Positions 16,048-24,396 are shown, counted from the stretch's first letter. The stretch: DNA of 64,000 nt from Sphingobacterium multivorum (GCF_039511225.1 NZ_CP154261.1:2914001-2978000); one strand, 5' to 3'. Made by a program: numbers and translations. Notes: generated by a model not told the origin, from the sequence alone.

Positions 16048-16274
16048 GGCTCATCGAGTTGTCTGACGGAAATTGATCTGACCCGGATATCGACTTTGAA
16101 TATTTGAAGTGGCCAGTTATTTTCCCTGATCAGTTTTTCAGCTTCCTGTCGTAATGGATCAAGTCCTCCAATAGCCCGGAACTCCAGTCCTCCTTCGTAA
16201 TTCCGTGGCTCAAATGAACCTTGTATCTTTTCTGCAAATTGTTGCAGCGCATTTCTTTCGTTTGTACTTTTCAT
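16044..16274 (-). CDS. Small phage hypothetical protein
   Basis: A 76-residue protein (MKSTNERNALQQFAEKIQGS) of alpha/beta character. Not recognised. It lies 12 bp after the primase-helicase stop and overlaps the next gene by 4 bp. Confidence 0.6.
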   Translation of the reverse strand: MKSTNERNALQQFAEKIQGSFEPRNYEGGLEFRAIGGLDPLRQEAEKLIRENNWPLQIFKVDIRVRSISVRQLDEP

Positions 16275-16286
16275 TTTTTCGGGGTG

Positions 16287-19200
16287 TTAAAATGGTAATG
16301 ATTTCTTATCGTCAGGCTGTGGAGCTTCAACCCCTTCAGCGGACGGATCATATATCCTGTTATTGATTGTTGACATATCTGATCTCAGGTAGATCATAGT
16401 CTGAGTTTTCTTTCTTCCTGTATTGATCCATCGTCTTTCTCGGGAATCATACCTGAACTCATTGAAATTTTTGGTTAAGCGGCCATCCTTATTTTGCTCT
16501 GATTTAGGATTAAACTCGTATCCCTTCAACTGGGCAAACTGTTTCATCTTTTGACCAAAACCATGTGCCTTCAAAGTTTTCACTCCGGACTCTGAGATGT
16601 AATCTTCAAGCGCATATTGAAGTGGCATAAAACAATCCATACGTCCTGACTCTTCCGCAAAGAATACTTCAGCCCAACCAAGGAAATTTAATCCAAGTAG
16701 GTTGACCATCGTCCTGTCAATGATATTCGCCATTGGGGCTTTTATAGGTTCGTGTGGCCATGACAGATATAGTTGGCAGCATTGGGCCATAAAGTTCATT
16801 GACAGGTTCCATTCTTCTTCGGTGTAATCATCCTTGAACATCTGCTTGCCAAAATCATCTATAGGCTGGCGGGTTTCGTTGAAGGTCTTTTTTTCAGCAT
16901 CAAAATGATAGTAGTTGGAAAAGCCCGCAAAAAATACCCGTGCCTTCGCTGATGCGCTGTCATCATCGAGCGCAAAATTTGTCGTAATACTTAGTTTTGG
17001 CGCAAGATCAAAAGGTATGGTTACACGCTTGGTTCCTTTAGGGTTCATTTTAAGGTCACCGGTAGTCAGCGAGAACGTACGTTTAATTGGAAAATCTTTC
17101 GTTGCATCATCGACTAAAATCATATCTGTATCGATTGTCACTTCCTCGAACACGTGATTATCCTTAAATAGATTTTCGTCTTTACCGTCCAATATCAATA
17201 GGTTTTTTACTGTACCAAGTGCTTTTACAAATAATGATTTCCCAGATCTACCATTTGAGTCATCGTTTTCATGGTTCGGCGTGTCATCCATTGGATATGG
17301 AACCCAAGCTCGCGAATCGTTCTTAAAGCGGTGCATCATATAGCCGAATAGGTACATCTTATTGCACAAGTGGTGAACCTGATCCTGACGCTCTTCAGGA
17401 GTAAGGTTTGGGCCAAAAACGGTGAACTTATTTTGCTGCCTGTATTTTTCCTTTTCTTTCTCACTCAAACCTTCAAGATTTGTCTCCAGCTCTTTGCGCC
17501 AGTGCACACGTGATCCTTGCATCAGGAAGCGGAAAAACATATCCCTATCGTCGAATACCTGCAAGTCATATTTTCCCTCTTCTGTAAGGCTGATGTTGAA
17601 CATAGGAGGCAGCAACTTGACTTTACGTGGAAGTATCCGGTGTTCCCATACCATCTTGTCGACCTTGTCGTTGGCAAATTCCTCGATACCATTTGCGCTG
17701 ATCTTCCAACTGATATTTTGGAAGAACATATATTGCGATAGGTGATCGTAGTCCTTGAAGTCTGGCTCCAGCAATGGCAACGAATCAAAAGACGATGACG
17801 ATATGATCTGTGGACGGTGGATGATGTTGATCAGATCCTCAGGCATGAAACGCGATCGCAAAAAATTAAGCAGGTAGCTTTTGATGTCTATTATGTTAAC
17901 CTTGCGCACCTGGTTGCCCTCGACCTGTACGAATTCCATAGCCTCCATTTGGTTCTTAAGCCTTCCAAATCCAACTTTAATCAGGAAGTTCAGCACCCGT
18001 TCCATCGATATTTTGTATTCATAAAGCTTACGGCCATATCGGATTTTCTCCTTGCCATTTCTGTCAAGTGCCAGATGATAATCCCAGAAGCGGTACATAC
18101 GTGCGATCTTAACTAGGTTACGGAAGTCAGTTGCGCGATAGTATTTTAGGTAATCGCGAACATCTTTGCACGGTCGGCCATATTGATCACGGTGTTTCTT
18201 CAGGTATTCCGGAAGTTCAACTGTACGGATATCCAGGAATAGGTCGGAAGTAGGAGTGAGGCAAAGTCTATGATTCTGCATTTGCCCTGTAGCATCAAGA
18301 TCTGGGCAGGTCATCACCGAGTCAGCCATCAGGAATAGATTGAAGAGTTGATCTTTTGAAAGTTTAAAATGCTCCGATGACGGATACACGACGTGATAAC
18401 CAAGAGCTTTCAAGTTCAATGCATCAGAACCACCGGTACAGAAAAATATCTCGGGCAGTTTGACGACTTTTCCTTTTTCCTTGTTCTCGTCCTCATCTTC
18501 TCCGTGCTCGTCGATATATTCCTGATAAGCTCTTTTTACCTGCTTTAATCCGTGCAGAAATTGTGCGTCGAAATCACCGTGATAGAAGAACCTTTTGCTT
18601 TTGTCTTTCGACTTTGGCTGATACAACTTCGAGAAAGTTTTGCCCTCTGATGGTTGTTCCTCAATCCTGAAAATAGGATAGAACTCAGAAGCTGTAAAAG
18701 TGATCGCCTTACGTTTTTTTATTATCGTATAGCTTTCCAGTCCGTGCCAATGCTGTTCAAGCATGATCTTTCTCAGGTGTGACAAAACCTTTTCTTTGCG
18801 CTCTCCTTTGTCAGTTACATCCCGGTACTGATGTTCGATATATGCAATCGTTTTATCGCTAAAAATAATGCGGAGGTGATTCTCGGAAATTTCCTCGATC
18901 GGATTAAATATCCAAGTTCCATCAGCTTGATCAGGATCTGCATCCTTGGTACTGACCTGAGCTTCATACATCGACTTGATTTCCTCTGAAGAACCGATAC
19001 CATGTCGCTCAGCTATAATTCTGATCGCTTCACCGTACTCAACCTTCTCTTTGTCCTGGACAAGAGCAATACCGTTCATCCATCTACCACCGTCACCAAA
19101 ATCTGCAACGACATAATTGCCATCGCTCATTTTCTTGATCGACGAGGAAGGTGTTTCTTCTTCGTGCAATTTGAATTTCTTCTTAGTCCGCAAGCATTCG

Positions 19201-19289
19201 TCGATCTCCGGAACATAATACCGGATAATATCGAGTCCTCCTTCGGTTTTTTGGAAGAGATCGTCTTTGGTGATTTTGTAGTTCTTCAT
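16287..19289 (-). CDS. Phage primase-helicase (TOPRIM plus SF3-type ATPase)
   Basis: A 1000-residue replication protein. An N-terminal domain (about 1-100, GGLDIIRYYVPEIDEC) precedes a TOPRIM-like primase core near residues 275-350 (FFCTGGSDALNLKALGYHVV, then CPDLDATGQ). The C-terminal half carries a helicase: Walker A GRSGKS near residue 680, Walker B DMILVDDATK, and SITTNFALDD with the sensor Asn of SF3-type helicases. It would prime and unwind phage DNA. The N-terminal domain is repeated as a separate gene immediately upstream. Confidence 0.87.
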   Translation of the reverse strand: MKNYKITKDDLFQKTEGGLDIIRYYVPEIDECLRTKKKFKLHEEETPSSSIKKMSDGNYVVADFGDGGRWMNGIALVQDKEKVEYGEAIRIIAERHGIGSSEEIKSMYEAQVSTKDADPDQADGTWIFNPIEEISENHLRIIFSDKTIAYIEHQYRDVTDKGERKEKVLSHLRKIMLEQHWHGLESYTIIKKRKAITFTASEFYPIFRIEEQPSEGKTFSKLYQPKSKDKSKRFFYHGDFDAQFLHGLKQVKRAYQEYIDEHGEDEDENKEKGKVVKLPEIFFCTGGSDALNLKALGYHVVYPSSEHFKLSKDQLFNLFLMADSVMTCPDLDATGQMQNHRLCLTPTSDLFLDIRTVELPEYLKKHRDQYGRPCKDVRDYLKYYRATDFRNLVKIARMYRFWDYHLALDRNGKEKIRYGRKLYEYKISMERVLNFLIKVGFGRLKNQMEAMEFVQVEGNQVRKVNIIDIKSYLLNFLRSRFMPEDLINIIHRPQIISSSSFDSLPLLEPDFKDYDHLSQYMFFQNISWKISANGIEEFANDKVDKMVWEHRILPRKVKLLPPMFNISLTEEGKYDLQVFDDRDMFFRFLMQGSRVHWRKELETNLEGLSEKEKEKYRQQNKFTVFGPNLTPEERQDQVHHLCNKMYLFGYMMHRFKNDSRAWVPYPMDDTPNHENDDSNGRSGKSLFVKALGTVKNLLILDGKDENLFKDNHVFEEVTIDTDMILVDDATKDFPIKRTFSLTTGDLKMNPKGTKRVTIPFDLAPKLSITTNFALDDDSASAKARVFFAGFSNYYHFDAEKKTFNETRQPIDDFGKQMFKDDYTEEEWNLSMNFMAQCCQLYLSWPHEPIKAPMANIIDRTMVNLLGLNFLGWAEVFFAEESGRMDCFMPLQYALEDYISESGVKTLKAHGFGQKMKQFAQLKGYEFNPKSEQNKDGRLTKNFNEFRYDSRERRWINTGRKKTQTMIYLRSDMSTINNRIYDPSAEGVEAPQPDDKKSLPF

Positions 19290-19591
19290 TATAATTTGAT
19301 GTTATGGCGTGTGATGATGATATCTATAGCATTGTAAAAGGGCTCGTTCTCTATGAATTGAACTAGATTAATTGCCGTCATCCAGTAGTTTTCATTGTCG
19401 AATACTGAAATCTGATAAAATCCGTTTTCTCTTTTCTTGATGGTTGATATGGGAGTTAAACTGCCGACGCTAAACTTTTTTTTTCGCTTGACGCATTCAT
19501 CAATTTCAGGTACATAATGACGGATAATATCTAAACCTCCGTTTGTGGCCTTCATAATCGATTCTTCATCATGATATATCGATTTTTTCAT
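19289..19591 (-). CDS. Paralogue of the primase N-terminal domain
   Basis: A 100-residue protein whose whole length matches the first ~95 residues of the neighbouring primase-helicase: GGLDIIRHYVPEIDEC against GGLDIIRYYVPEIDEC, then a Lys-rich stretch, STIKK against SSIKK, and IITRHNI against IAERHGI. A tandem duplication trimmed to one domain is the simplest origin. It overlaps the primase start by one base and its own start forms ATGA with the small membrane gene. It may be a decoy, a regulator or a subunit for the primase. Confidence 0.75.
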   Translation of the reverse strand: MKKSIYHDEESIMKATNGGLDIIRHYVPEIDECVKRKKKFSVGSLTPISTIKKRENGFYQISVFDNENYWMTAINLVQFIENEPFYNAIDIIITRHNIKL

Positions 19592-19767
19592 GACTCTTCC
19601 TCTTTTAATTGATCCTTACGGAATAGTATTAGGCATAGGATTACGAGTATAAGTCCGCAACCCGCGATGAACATGATCATAATGATCGTGCTCATATATG
19701 ATATCTGCGCCTGTTGCGCTTCGATCTGCTGTTCTTGCATCTCGATTATTGTTGATAGATTATTCAT
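19588..19767 (-). CDS. Small single-pass membrane protein
   Basis: A 59-residue protein read by hand from ATG at 19,767: a Gln-rich N-terminus (MQEQQIEAQQAQISYM), one hydrophobic segment at about residues 27-49 (TIIMIMFIAGCGLILVILCL), and a charged tail KDQLKEEES. The stop overlaps the next start as ATGA. Unknown role; a spanin-like, holin-like or superinfection-exclusion peptide is possible by architecture only. Confidence 0.65.
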   Translation of the reverse strand: MNNLSTIIEMQEQQIEAQQAQISYMSTIIMIMFIAGCGLILVILCLILFRKDQLKEEES

Positions 19768-19779
19768 AATGAGAGGTTA

Positions 19780-20214
19780 TTAATAGTGAGTGTTAATGAT
19801 TCGGGGTTTATCGATATCCGTCTGGATACTTGTGCAGCCTTTTAAGATCAGGTCAAAATCAAAATCAATAACAACTCTTTTGAAATTGCTATCTCTAGCA
19901 ACTTGTATATTAATAAATTGAGGTTTTGATTCTAATTCTTCCTTAATAGCTTCGGCGACACAACCTACTACCTGATCAGTAATTATTTTAGGCATAAAGC
20001 CAATGCCTTTAGACAACTCAGCATGAGATATAAGGGTAAGAGATTTCTTGCTGATCTCATTGTAAGGAACCATTAATCGACCTTGGATATTTCTCTTATA
20101 ATCCTTACAGGTTAAATAACCTTGTTTTCTCTGATGACCTTTACGGATTATCCTAATAATGGTAATTAAAGCGATGTTTAGCGCCAATGATGCGATGATA
20201 AGTAGTGTGGCCAT
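19780..20214 (-). CDS. Membrane-anchored phage early protein
   Basis: A 144-residue protein with one N-terminal membrane helix (LLIIASLALNIALITIIRII) followed by a basic stop-transfer segment (RKGHQRK) and a cytoplasmic domain. Not recognised. It follows the DUF4406 gene by two bases. Confidence 0.6.
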   Translation of the reverse strand: MATLLIIASLALNIALITIIRIIRKGHQRKQGYLTCKDYKRNIQGRLMVPYNEISKKSLTLISHAELSKGIGFMPKIITDQVVGCVAEAIKEELESKPQFINIQVARDSNFKRVVIDFDFDLILKGCTSIQTDIDKPRIINTHY

Positions 20215-20216
20215 GT

Positions 20217-20555
20217 CTACAGTTCGTTTGTATATTTCAACTTCAGATCATCAATTGACTCGAAAATTCCGAGCTTAAAAAGGACTGCCGCGTCCCGTTC
20301 TACTTGGGCGCCATTAGAATAAGCCCAGCCATCCAGCAAGAGGATATCGGTGCACTCCGTTAATACTTGAAATCCTTTTTTGTAGAACTTTGGATCGGAC
20401 GGATCCGAAGATTTAATGCCGATACAGAAGTCATGAGGATTGCGTGCGTCAAAGCCTATGGCGTTGAGTTCTTCTTGTGCAGCATAAAATGCTTGTTTAT
20501 TCAGATCAGGTTGACCACTTACAGGGCCTGCGATATATACGATTGGTTTTTCCAT
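20217..20555 (-). CDS. DUF4406 / nucleoside 2-deoxyribosyltransferase-like protein
   Basis: A 112-residue Rossmann-like protein with VYIAGPVSGQPDLN at residues 6-19, the hallmark of DUF4406 and of related nucleoside deoxyribosyltransferases, then DILLLDGWAYSNGAQVERD, where the late Glu-Arg region lines the active site in relatives. Phages often carry such genes in nucleotide-metabolism blocks. A small CCTCCC/GGGAGG stem-loop lies about 35 bp upstream at 20,589-20,608. Confidence 0.75.
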   Translation of the reverse strand: MEKPIVYIAGPVSGQPDLNKQAFYAAQEELNAIGFDARNPHDFCIGIKSSDPSDPKFYKKGFQVLTECTDILLLDGWAYSNGAQVERDAAVLFKLGIFESIDDLKLKYTNEL

Positions 20556-20644
20556 TGTTTTAATTTTTTTTAGTCAATAGTTCAGAACCCTCCCGGCTAA
20601 ATGGGAGGAATAGAGGCGAAAAGAACGAGGTGCTTTAGCCTGCC

Positions 20645-21100
20645 TTACCTTGACACGGGTTTCCTATGAAATGGCGTTTGATAATACTGGCTTGATGCTT
20701 CCGCACACCAGAGAATAATTGGATAAATAGTTCCTATAAAGTATTCGTAACAGGTCGATTGTTTTGACGGCTGAAGGAAAAAAAACGTGTTTTGCTTGTC
20801 CGTAACCGCTTTCACAAACTTTGGCAATCGACATTCGTGATTAGCCTTCAGCATTGATCGGATGATCTGTATGGCGAACATCTCTTTTTGACCATAGCAT
20901 TTCCTAATCGCGAAAGCTTTCTCCCTTTGGTTGACAAACTTTGTCAATTTGTCCTGCATGTATTTCAGAGTTTGGATCTGCAGAACAGTTTGGACTGATA
21001 ATGCGGGAACATTTGTCAATCTTTTCGATGGCATCCTTAAGTGGGCTGGATACTGTACGACCAGGATCTGATCCTTTTCGTAGTAGATATGAGACAACAT
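20645..21100 (-). CDS. Phage hypothetical early protein
   Basis: A 151-residue basic protein, rich in Gln, Lys and Phe (YMQDKLTKFVNQREKAFAIR). No family is recognised. Same strand as the early operon and 11 bp downstream of the first early gene; composition supports a real protein. Confidence 0.5.
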   Translation of the reverse strand: MLSHIYYEKDQILVVQYPAHLRMPSKRLTNVPALSVQTVLQIQTLKYMQDKLTKFVNQREKAFAIRKCYGQKEMFAIQIIRSMLKANHECRLPKFVKAVTDKQNTFFFLQPSKQSTCYEYFIGTIYPIILWCAEASSQYYQTPFHRKPVSR

Positions 21101-21111
21101 CGCAAAAAAAA

Positions 21112-21366
21112 TTAATTATTTTTTGGGTTGAATTCTAGATCCAAATTTTCCTTTAGGACTGCGCGAATCTCTGTAATGACTACAGGGTTGTATTCTCGTT
21201 TAAGCGTTGAAACCTCCTTTGTTATCAATACTTTAGAGTAATTGTGGCCCAGTTTTTTTAGACGTTCAAATACTACTGATTTGATACCTGCATTACAGTT
21301 CTTGTACAGAAAGAGCACTTCTTCTGGCTCTAATTTGATTTGGGATTGTGTTGTTTTATTTGACAT
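21112..21366 (-). CDS. First gene of the leftward early operon
   Basis: An 84-residue protein (MSNKTTQSQIKLEPEEVLFL) with helical, Lys-rich text. Its position directly across from the repressor, like cro or cII in other phages, suggests a regulatory role, but no clear HTH is visible. A leftward promoter candidate lies about 140 bp upstream. Confidence 0.55.
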   Translation of the reverse strand: MSNKTTQSQIKLEPEEVLFLYKNCNAGIKSVVFERLKKLGHNYSKVLITKEVSTLKREYNPVVITEIRAVLKENLDLEFNPKNN

Positions 21367-21535
21367 TGATAAATTTTATTATACCTTTGTCATACTTTTT
21401 AAGTGGTACAAAAAATGTATGACAAAGAGAGTGAGTAAATAATAGCGAGAATGAGAGGTCCAATTCTAGTTCTCGCTATGTATTATAAATTTTATTACAC
21501 AACAAATGTATCATATATTATGACAATTGTCAAAT
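21358..21535. promoter_or_regulatory. Divergent lysis-lysogeny switch: promoters and operators
   Basis: The half-site TATGACAA recurs here. CTTTGTCATAC (21,385-21,395) and GTATGACAAAG (21,417-21,427) form a perfect 11-bp inverted repeat spaced about three helical turns apart. TGACAATTGTCA (21,521-21,532) is a perfect palindrome with the same half-site. Bacteroidota-type promoters overlap both: rightward TTTG-N20-TACCTTTG (21,358-21,389) and leftward TTTG-N20-TACATTTG (21,534 to 21,503). A separate 10-bp inverted repeat, ATAGCGAGAA/TTCTCGCTAT, lies at 21,442-21,479. Confidence 0.6.
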
Positions 21536-21562
21536 AATATATTACATATTTTTATTTTTCAA

Positions 21563-21940
21563 ATGCAACACCCTATAAGTGAGCGGATTAATTTTTTAAT
21601 AAATCATTATACACAAGGAAATGTGTCCTCATTCGCTGATAGAATAGGATTAACTAGACAATTGGTTAATCGTTTATTCCATCCAGATCTGTCTTCAAAT
21701 AAGTATCCTTCACCATCGTTAAATATGCTGACAAGCATTCTTCAAAATTTTCCTGAAGTTGATGCTAATTGGTTTATGATAGGAGAGGGAGAGCCATTTA
21801 AGAAAGATTTGGGCAGACTCGAAATTAAAACCAATTCAGTAGATAAAGATTGGAAATCGATGTACTTCGAAATTCTCGATGAAAAGGATATATTAACTAA
21901 GAAATATATGACACTACTTGAAAAAGTGGCGAAACCTTAA
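21563..21940 (+). CDS. Phage repressor, XRE-type helix-turn-helix
   Basis: A 125-residue regulator, probably the lysogeny repressor. Residues 5-45 form an XRE-like HTH (INFLINHYTQGNVSSFADRI then GLTRQLVNRLF), followed by a short helical domain with VDANWFMIGEGEPF, typical of Bacteroidota prophage repressors, and a coiled-coil tail. ATG at 21,563 is preferred to 21,527, which would run into the AT-rich leader. It is divergent from the early operon, with palindromic operators between. Confidence 0.85.
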   Translation: MQHPISERINFLINHYTQGNVSSFADRIGLTRQLVNRLFHPDLSSNKYPSPSLNMLTSILQNFPEVDANWFMIGEGEPFKKDLGRLEIKTNSVDKDWKSMYFEILDEKDILTKKYMTLLEKVAKP

Positions 21941-21950
21941 ATTTTTTATT

Positions 21951-22496
21951 ATGAAAAGAATATTATTATTAACCTTTATGCTGATTGGTTGTCGGTTATT
22001 TGCTCAAGAATGGAAAGTTGTAGAATGGGATGGCAAATCTCAGGGTGAGATTAGATCGGCCCTTAAGGTGTGGGTAGCCGATTATTTTAAAAGTGCAAAA
22101 AATGTAATCCAGCTTGACGAACTTGATAGAATTATAATAAAAGGGAATAATGGTATTTATGAAGTTTCTGAAACAAAATATGGATCAATACCTGTTGATT
22201 ACACTTTGAACTTTACAATTGATTTTCAAATTAAAGACTCTAAGTTTCGATATCTTGTAAAAGATCTTATTCTAAAAACACCGTTAGTCTCTTTTACTCC
22301 AGAATCTTTGAAATTAGCAAACGATGAGAATCGTACCGCTGCTTTGAAATATAAAGGTAATTCTAGGAAAGCAATGGAGTCTGGCGCAGATGCTATTGAT
22401 CGAGTGTTAGATCGGAGCAAGATATTTTTGTCGCACCTTAGTGAAGACATCGAATCAATTCCTTTAAAAACAAAATCAGAAACTGAAAATTGGTAA
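21951..22496 (+). CDS. Secreted DUF4468-type protein, prophage cargo
   Basis: A 181-residue protein with a signal peptide (MKRILLLTFMLIGCRLFAQ, likely cut after FAQ). The mature start VVEWDGKSQGEIRSALKVWV and NVIQLDE fit the DUF4468 family common in Bacteroidota, with a TBP-like fold and no known enzymatic role. It sits 10 bp after the repressor on the same strand, so it should be expressed in the lysogen, suggesting lysogenic conversion or exclusion at the envelope. ATG at 21,951 places the signal peptide at the N-terminus. Confidence 0.75.
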   Translation: MKRILLLTFMLIGCRLFAQEWKVVEWDGKSQGEIRSALKVWVADYFKSAKNVIQLDELDRIIIKGNNGIYEVSETKYGSIPVDYTLNFTIDFQIKDSKFRYLVKDLILKTPLVSFTPESLKLANDENRTAALKYKGNSRKAMESGADAIDRVLDRSKIFLSHLSEDIESIPLKTKSETENW

Positions 22497-22550
22497 TTGT
22501 CTAAAAATTTGTAGACAATTCGTAGACAAACGCTGTAACTGTCTATATAT
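22497..22550. other. Putative prophage attachment-site arm repeats
   Basis: Four related heptamer-to-nonamer motifs lie within 50 bp: TTGTCTA (22,497), TGTAGACAA (22,510), CGTAGACAA (22,521) and TGTCTA (22,540), in both orientations. Clusters like this are typical of tyrosine-integrase arm sites, and they lie exactly between the last phage gene and the host genes. The att core cannot be identified without the other prophage end. Confidence 0.45.
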
Positions 22551-22582
22551 CAAGATCAATAGTATTTCGGCTCCGGGTACTA

Positions 22583-22609
22583 AAGCTTCTCAATAGAGAA
22601 GCTTTTTTT
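22583..22609 (+). terminator. Rho-independent terminator at the prophage right edge
   Basis: Perfect 9-bp arms AAGCTTCTC and GAGAAGCTT around loop AATA, then seven T. It would end transcripts entering from the repressor/DUF4468 operon. Confidence 0.85.
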
Positions 22610-22750
22610 ATTTACTGGGGGCTTTTATAGTTAGATTAAGGCACTCTTAAGAGGTTACGTATTCATTTCCAATTTCACTTCCAGAATTAATGGACTCATT
22701 CTTTTGGTTTTCGGCTTTTTCCATTAAAATTAAAATGTAGTAGAAATAAA

Positions 22751-22781
22751 AAACACCACAATACGGTGTATTATGGTGTTA
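22751..22781 (-). terminator. Terminator of the cytochrome gene
   Basis: On the minus strand, arms AACACCA and TGGTGTT with additional internal pairing (ATAC/GTAT) are followed by a T-rich run, about 20 bp after the cytochrome stop codon. Confidence 0.7.
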
Positions 22782-22799
22782 CATGAATATGTGGTTTGA

Positions 22800-23219
22800 T
22801 TAGTTTTTTGCTAAGACCATTTCTGGTTCTTCTTTTCCACCATGACAGGTTTTACAGGAAATAGCTTTGGCGGGTGAGCTATCCCAGCTACGATTAAAAT
22901 ACTTTTTGTTTATCTTTTGGGTCATCTTAATCATCGCTCGTCCAATTTCTTTTTTGTGGTTATCATCACTCGCAAAATCCATTTTTTTGGGGTCTTCCTT
23001 CGACGGTGCATGACAGAAACCACATTTTACGCCCAAGGCGACATTAAATTCCTTCATAGTGGAAATCAATTCGTCGTGGGAGATATTTTTGGGAAGAACT
23101 TTGAGATTGGTCGGTTTTGGTTCTTCTTTCGGCTTTTCCTGTTGGAAGCCAAATGCACTCAAAGCAAGGGCGATAGTAAAGACAGATACAATTGCACCAA
23201 GTTTATTTATTGTTTTCAT
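22800..23219 (-). CDS. Di-heme c-type cytochrome, periplasmic
   Basis: A 139-residue exported protein with a signal peptide (VFTIALALSAFGFQQ) and two heme-binding motifs, CGFCH (about residue 61) and CKTCH (about 122). The layout (NISHDELISTMKEFNVALGV, then CGFCHA, then a second CxxCH after KAISC) resembles small cytochromes of the photosynthetic-reaction-centre cytochrome family found in non-phototrophic Bacteroidota. Probably electron transfer in the periplasm. First clear host gene right of the prophage. Confidence 0.85.
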   Translation of the reverse strand: MKTINKLGAIVSVFTIALALSAFGFQQEKPKEEPKPTNLKVLPKNISHDELISTMKEFNVALGVKCGFCHAPSKEDPKKMDFASDDNHKKEIGRAMIKMTQKINKKYFNRSWDSSPAKAISCKTCHGGKEEPEMVLAKN

Positions 23220-23311
23220 TTCTCTTTTCCTTTATAGCTTAGCTAAATATAGGGAGAAAGCGATAATTTTCAAACAGAAAATGAAGTTAATATGACAATT
23301 TAGATTGATTA

Positions 23312-23695
23312 TTATTTACGTACTGCATCCGTAACATTCCAGCTCTGACTATTGGACTGGTAGTTAATCGTTAATAATTTTCCGGTAATAGTTACTATTT
23401 TTAATTCTGTTGTATCGGTGGAGGTCCAAGTACTATCATTGGTTTTATCAAATCGAACGCCTGTGATATTTGGGATGCCTGTGAAAAACTCAATTTTATA
23501 GGTATCGGTACCATCGCGCAGCACGCGTATCAGGCGATTATCCCGGTCCACTTCAATGGAATTCCCTTGGTATTTAACACGACCGATAAAGCTGCCCGAA
23601 GCGTCCGCAGCCCCGCCAGTATTTTCATTTTTTTTACACGCGATAAATAAGATAACGAATAAAACGGACAAGATCAAAGACTTAAACAACTTCAT
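23312..23695 (-). CDS. Small lipoprotein
   Basis: A 127-residue protein with a lipoprotein signal (MKLFKSLILSVLFVILFIAC, Cys20 lipidated) and a beta-rich domain (YKIEFFTGIPNITGVRFDKT). Resembles DUF4843- or lipocalin-like single-domain lipoproteins but is not assigned. Start chosen at ATG 23,695 so that the signal peptide begins the protein; the frame is open to 23,743. Confidence 0.75.
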   Translation of the reverse strand: MKLFKSLILSVLFVILFIACKKNENTGGAADASGSFIGRVKYQGNSIEVDRDNRLIRVLRDGTDTYKIEFFTGIPNITGVRFDKTNDSTWTSTDTTELKIVTITGKLLTINYQSNSQSWNVTDAVRK

Positions 23696-23739
23696 GTGTG
23701 TAATTTTTTGTGCTAAAATAAGCTTTTTTGCCCAAAATC

Positions 23740-24396
23740 TCAATTGATTAAGCCAGAAATGATGTTAATGGTCAATGCAACGACAAACGTATTTAAGGCA
23801 AAGGAGAGGAGGCCATGAAATAATGCTACTCTTCTTATTTTTTTTGACGATATTTCCACATCAGATACTTGAAAGGTACAGCCCATCACAAATGAAAAAT
23901 AAGCAAAATCTAAATAATCTGGATGGTCATCTCCTGGAAACTCCAGTCCAGCTCCATTTGCGTGATGTTCGTAGTATAATCGCGCATAATGAAAGGTGTA
24001 TATGGTGTGAACCAATATCCATGAAGCCAACATGGCCAGCATACAAATAATAATAATATAGGCATCATTGAGCTGTTTATCCTTACTTGATATAATAATC
24101 ATTAATACGGAAATAAAACAGCCAATGGTTACCAAAATGATCAAAAGGGACACAAAGAGACGGCTACCATCTTCTTGCTGTGCTTTGTGCGCAATGGTAG
24201 AAATAGGTGTGATGTAGAATGTATACCAAGATATAGAAACGTAGGAAAGACAAAAACCAAACCAGCACAACATCAAATTGAGCAGGGGGATGGTTTTAAT
24301 GGGAGAGATGAAGTAGATCAATAAAAAAATACAGACCGAAATCATTGCCCTATGAATGGATTGCATTCGATGTAGGTAATAGTTTATTTTTTCCAT
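23740..24396 (-). CDS. DUF1345 integral membrane protein
   Basis: A 218-residue protein with about five membrane segments. The family signature is strong: HTIYTFHYARLYYEHHANGA, GLEFPGDDHPDYLDFAYFSF and VMGCTFQVSDVEI. Function of DUF1345 is unknown. ATG at 24,396 (MEKINYYLHR) is preferred over a TTG start at 24,414 that would overlap the upstream gene. Confidence 0.85.
   Translation of the reverse strand: MEKINYYLHRMQSIHRAMISVCIFLLIYFISPIKTIPLLNLMLCWFGFCLSYVSISWYTFYITPISTIAHKAQQEDGSRLFVSLLIILVTIGCFISVLMIIISSKDKQLNDAYIIIICMLAMLASWILVHTIYTFHYARLYYEHHANGAGLEFPGDDHPDYLDFAYFSFVMGCTFQVSDVEISSKKIRRVALFHGLLSFALNTFVVALTINIISGLIN

Larger units (their letters stand above)
1..22550. mobile_element. Prophage, right part (left end outside the window)
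   Basis: Terminase subunits, S49 protease, probable capsid protein, M15 peptidase, primase-helicase, a DGR and a divergent repressor lie in one block. Nearly all genes are on the minus strand with 4-11 bp overlaps. The right boundary is placed near 22,500-22,550, where repeated TGTAGACAA-type motifs follow the last cargo gene and host genes begin. No integrase, portal or tail gene is visible; they are expected left of position 1. The exact att core cannot be set without the left end. Confidence 0.93.
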
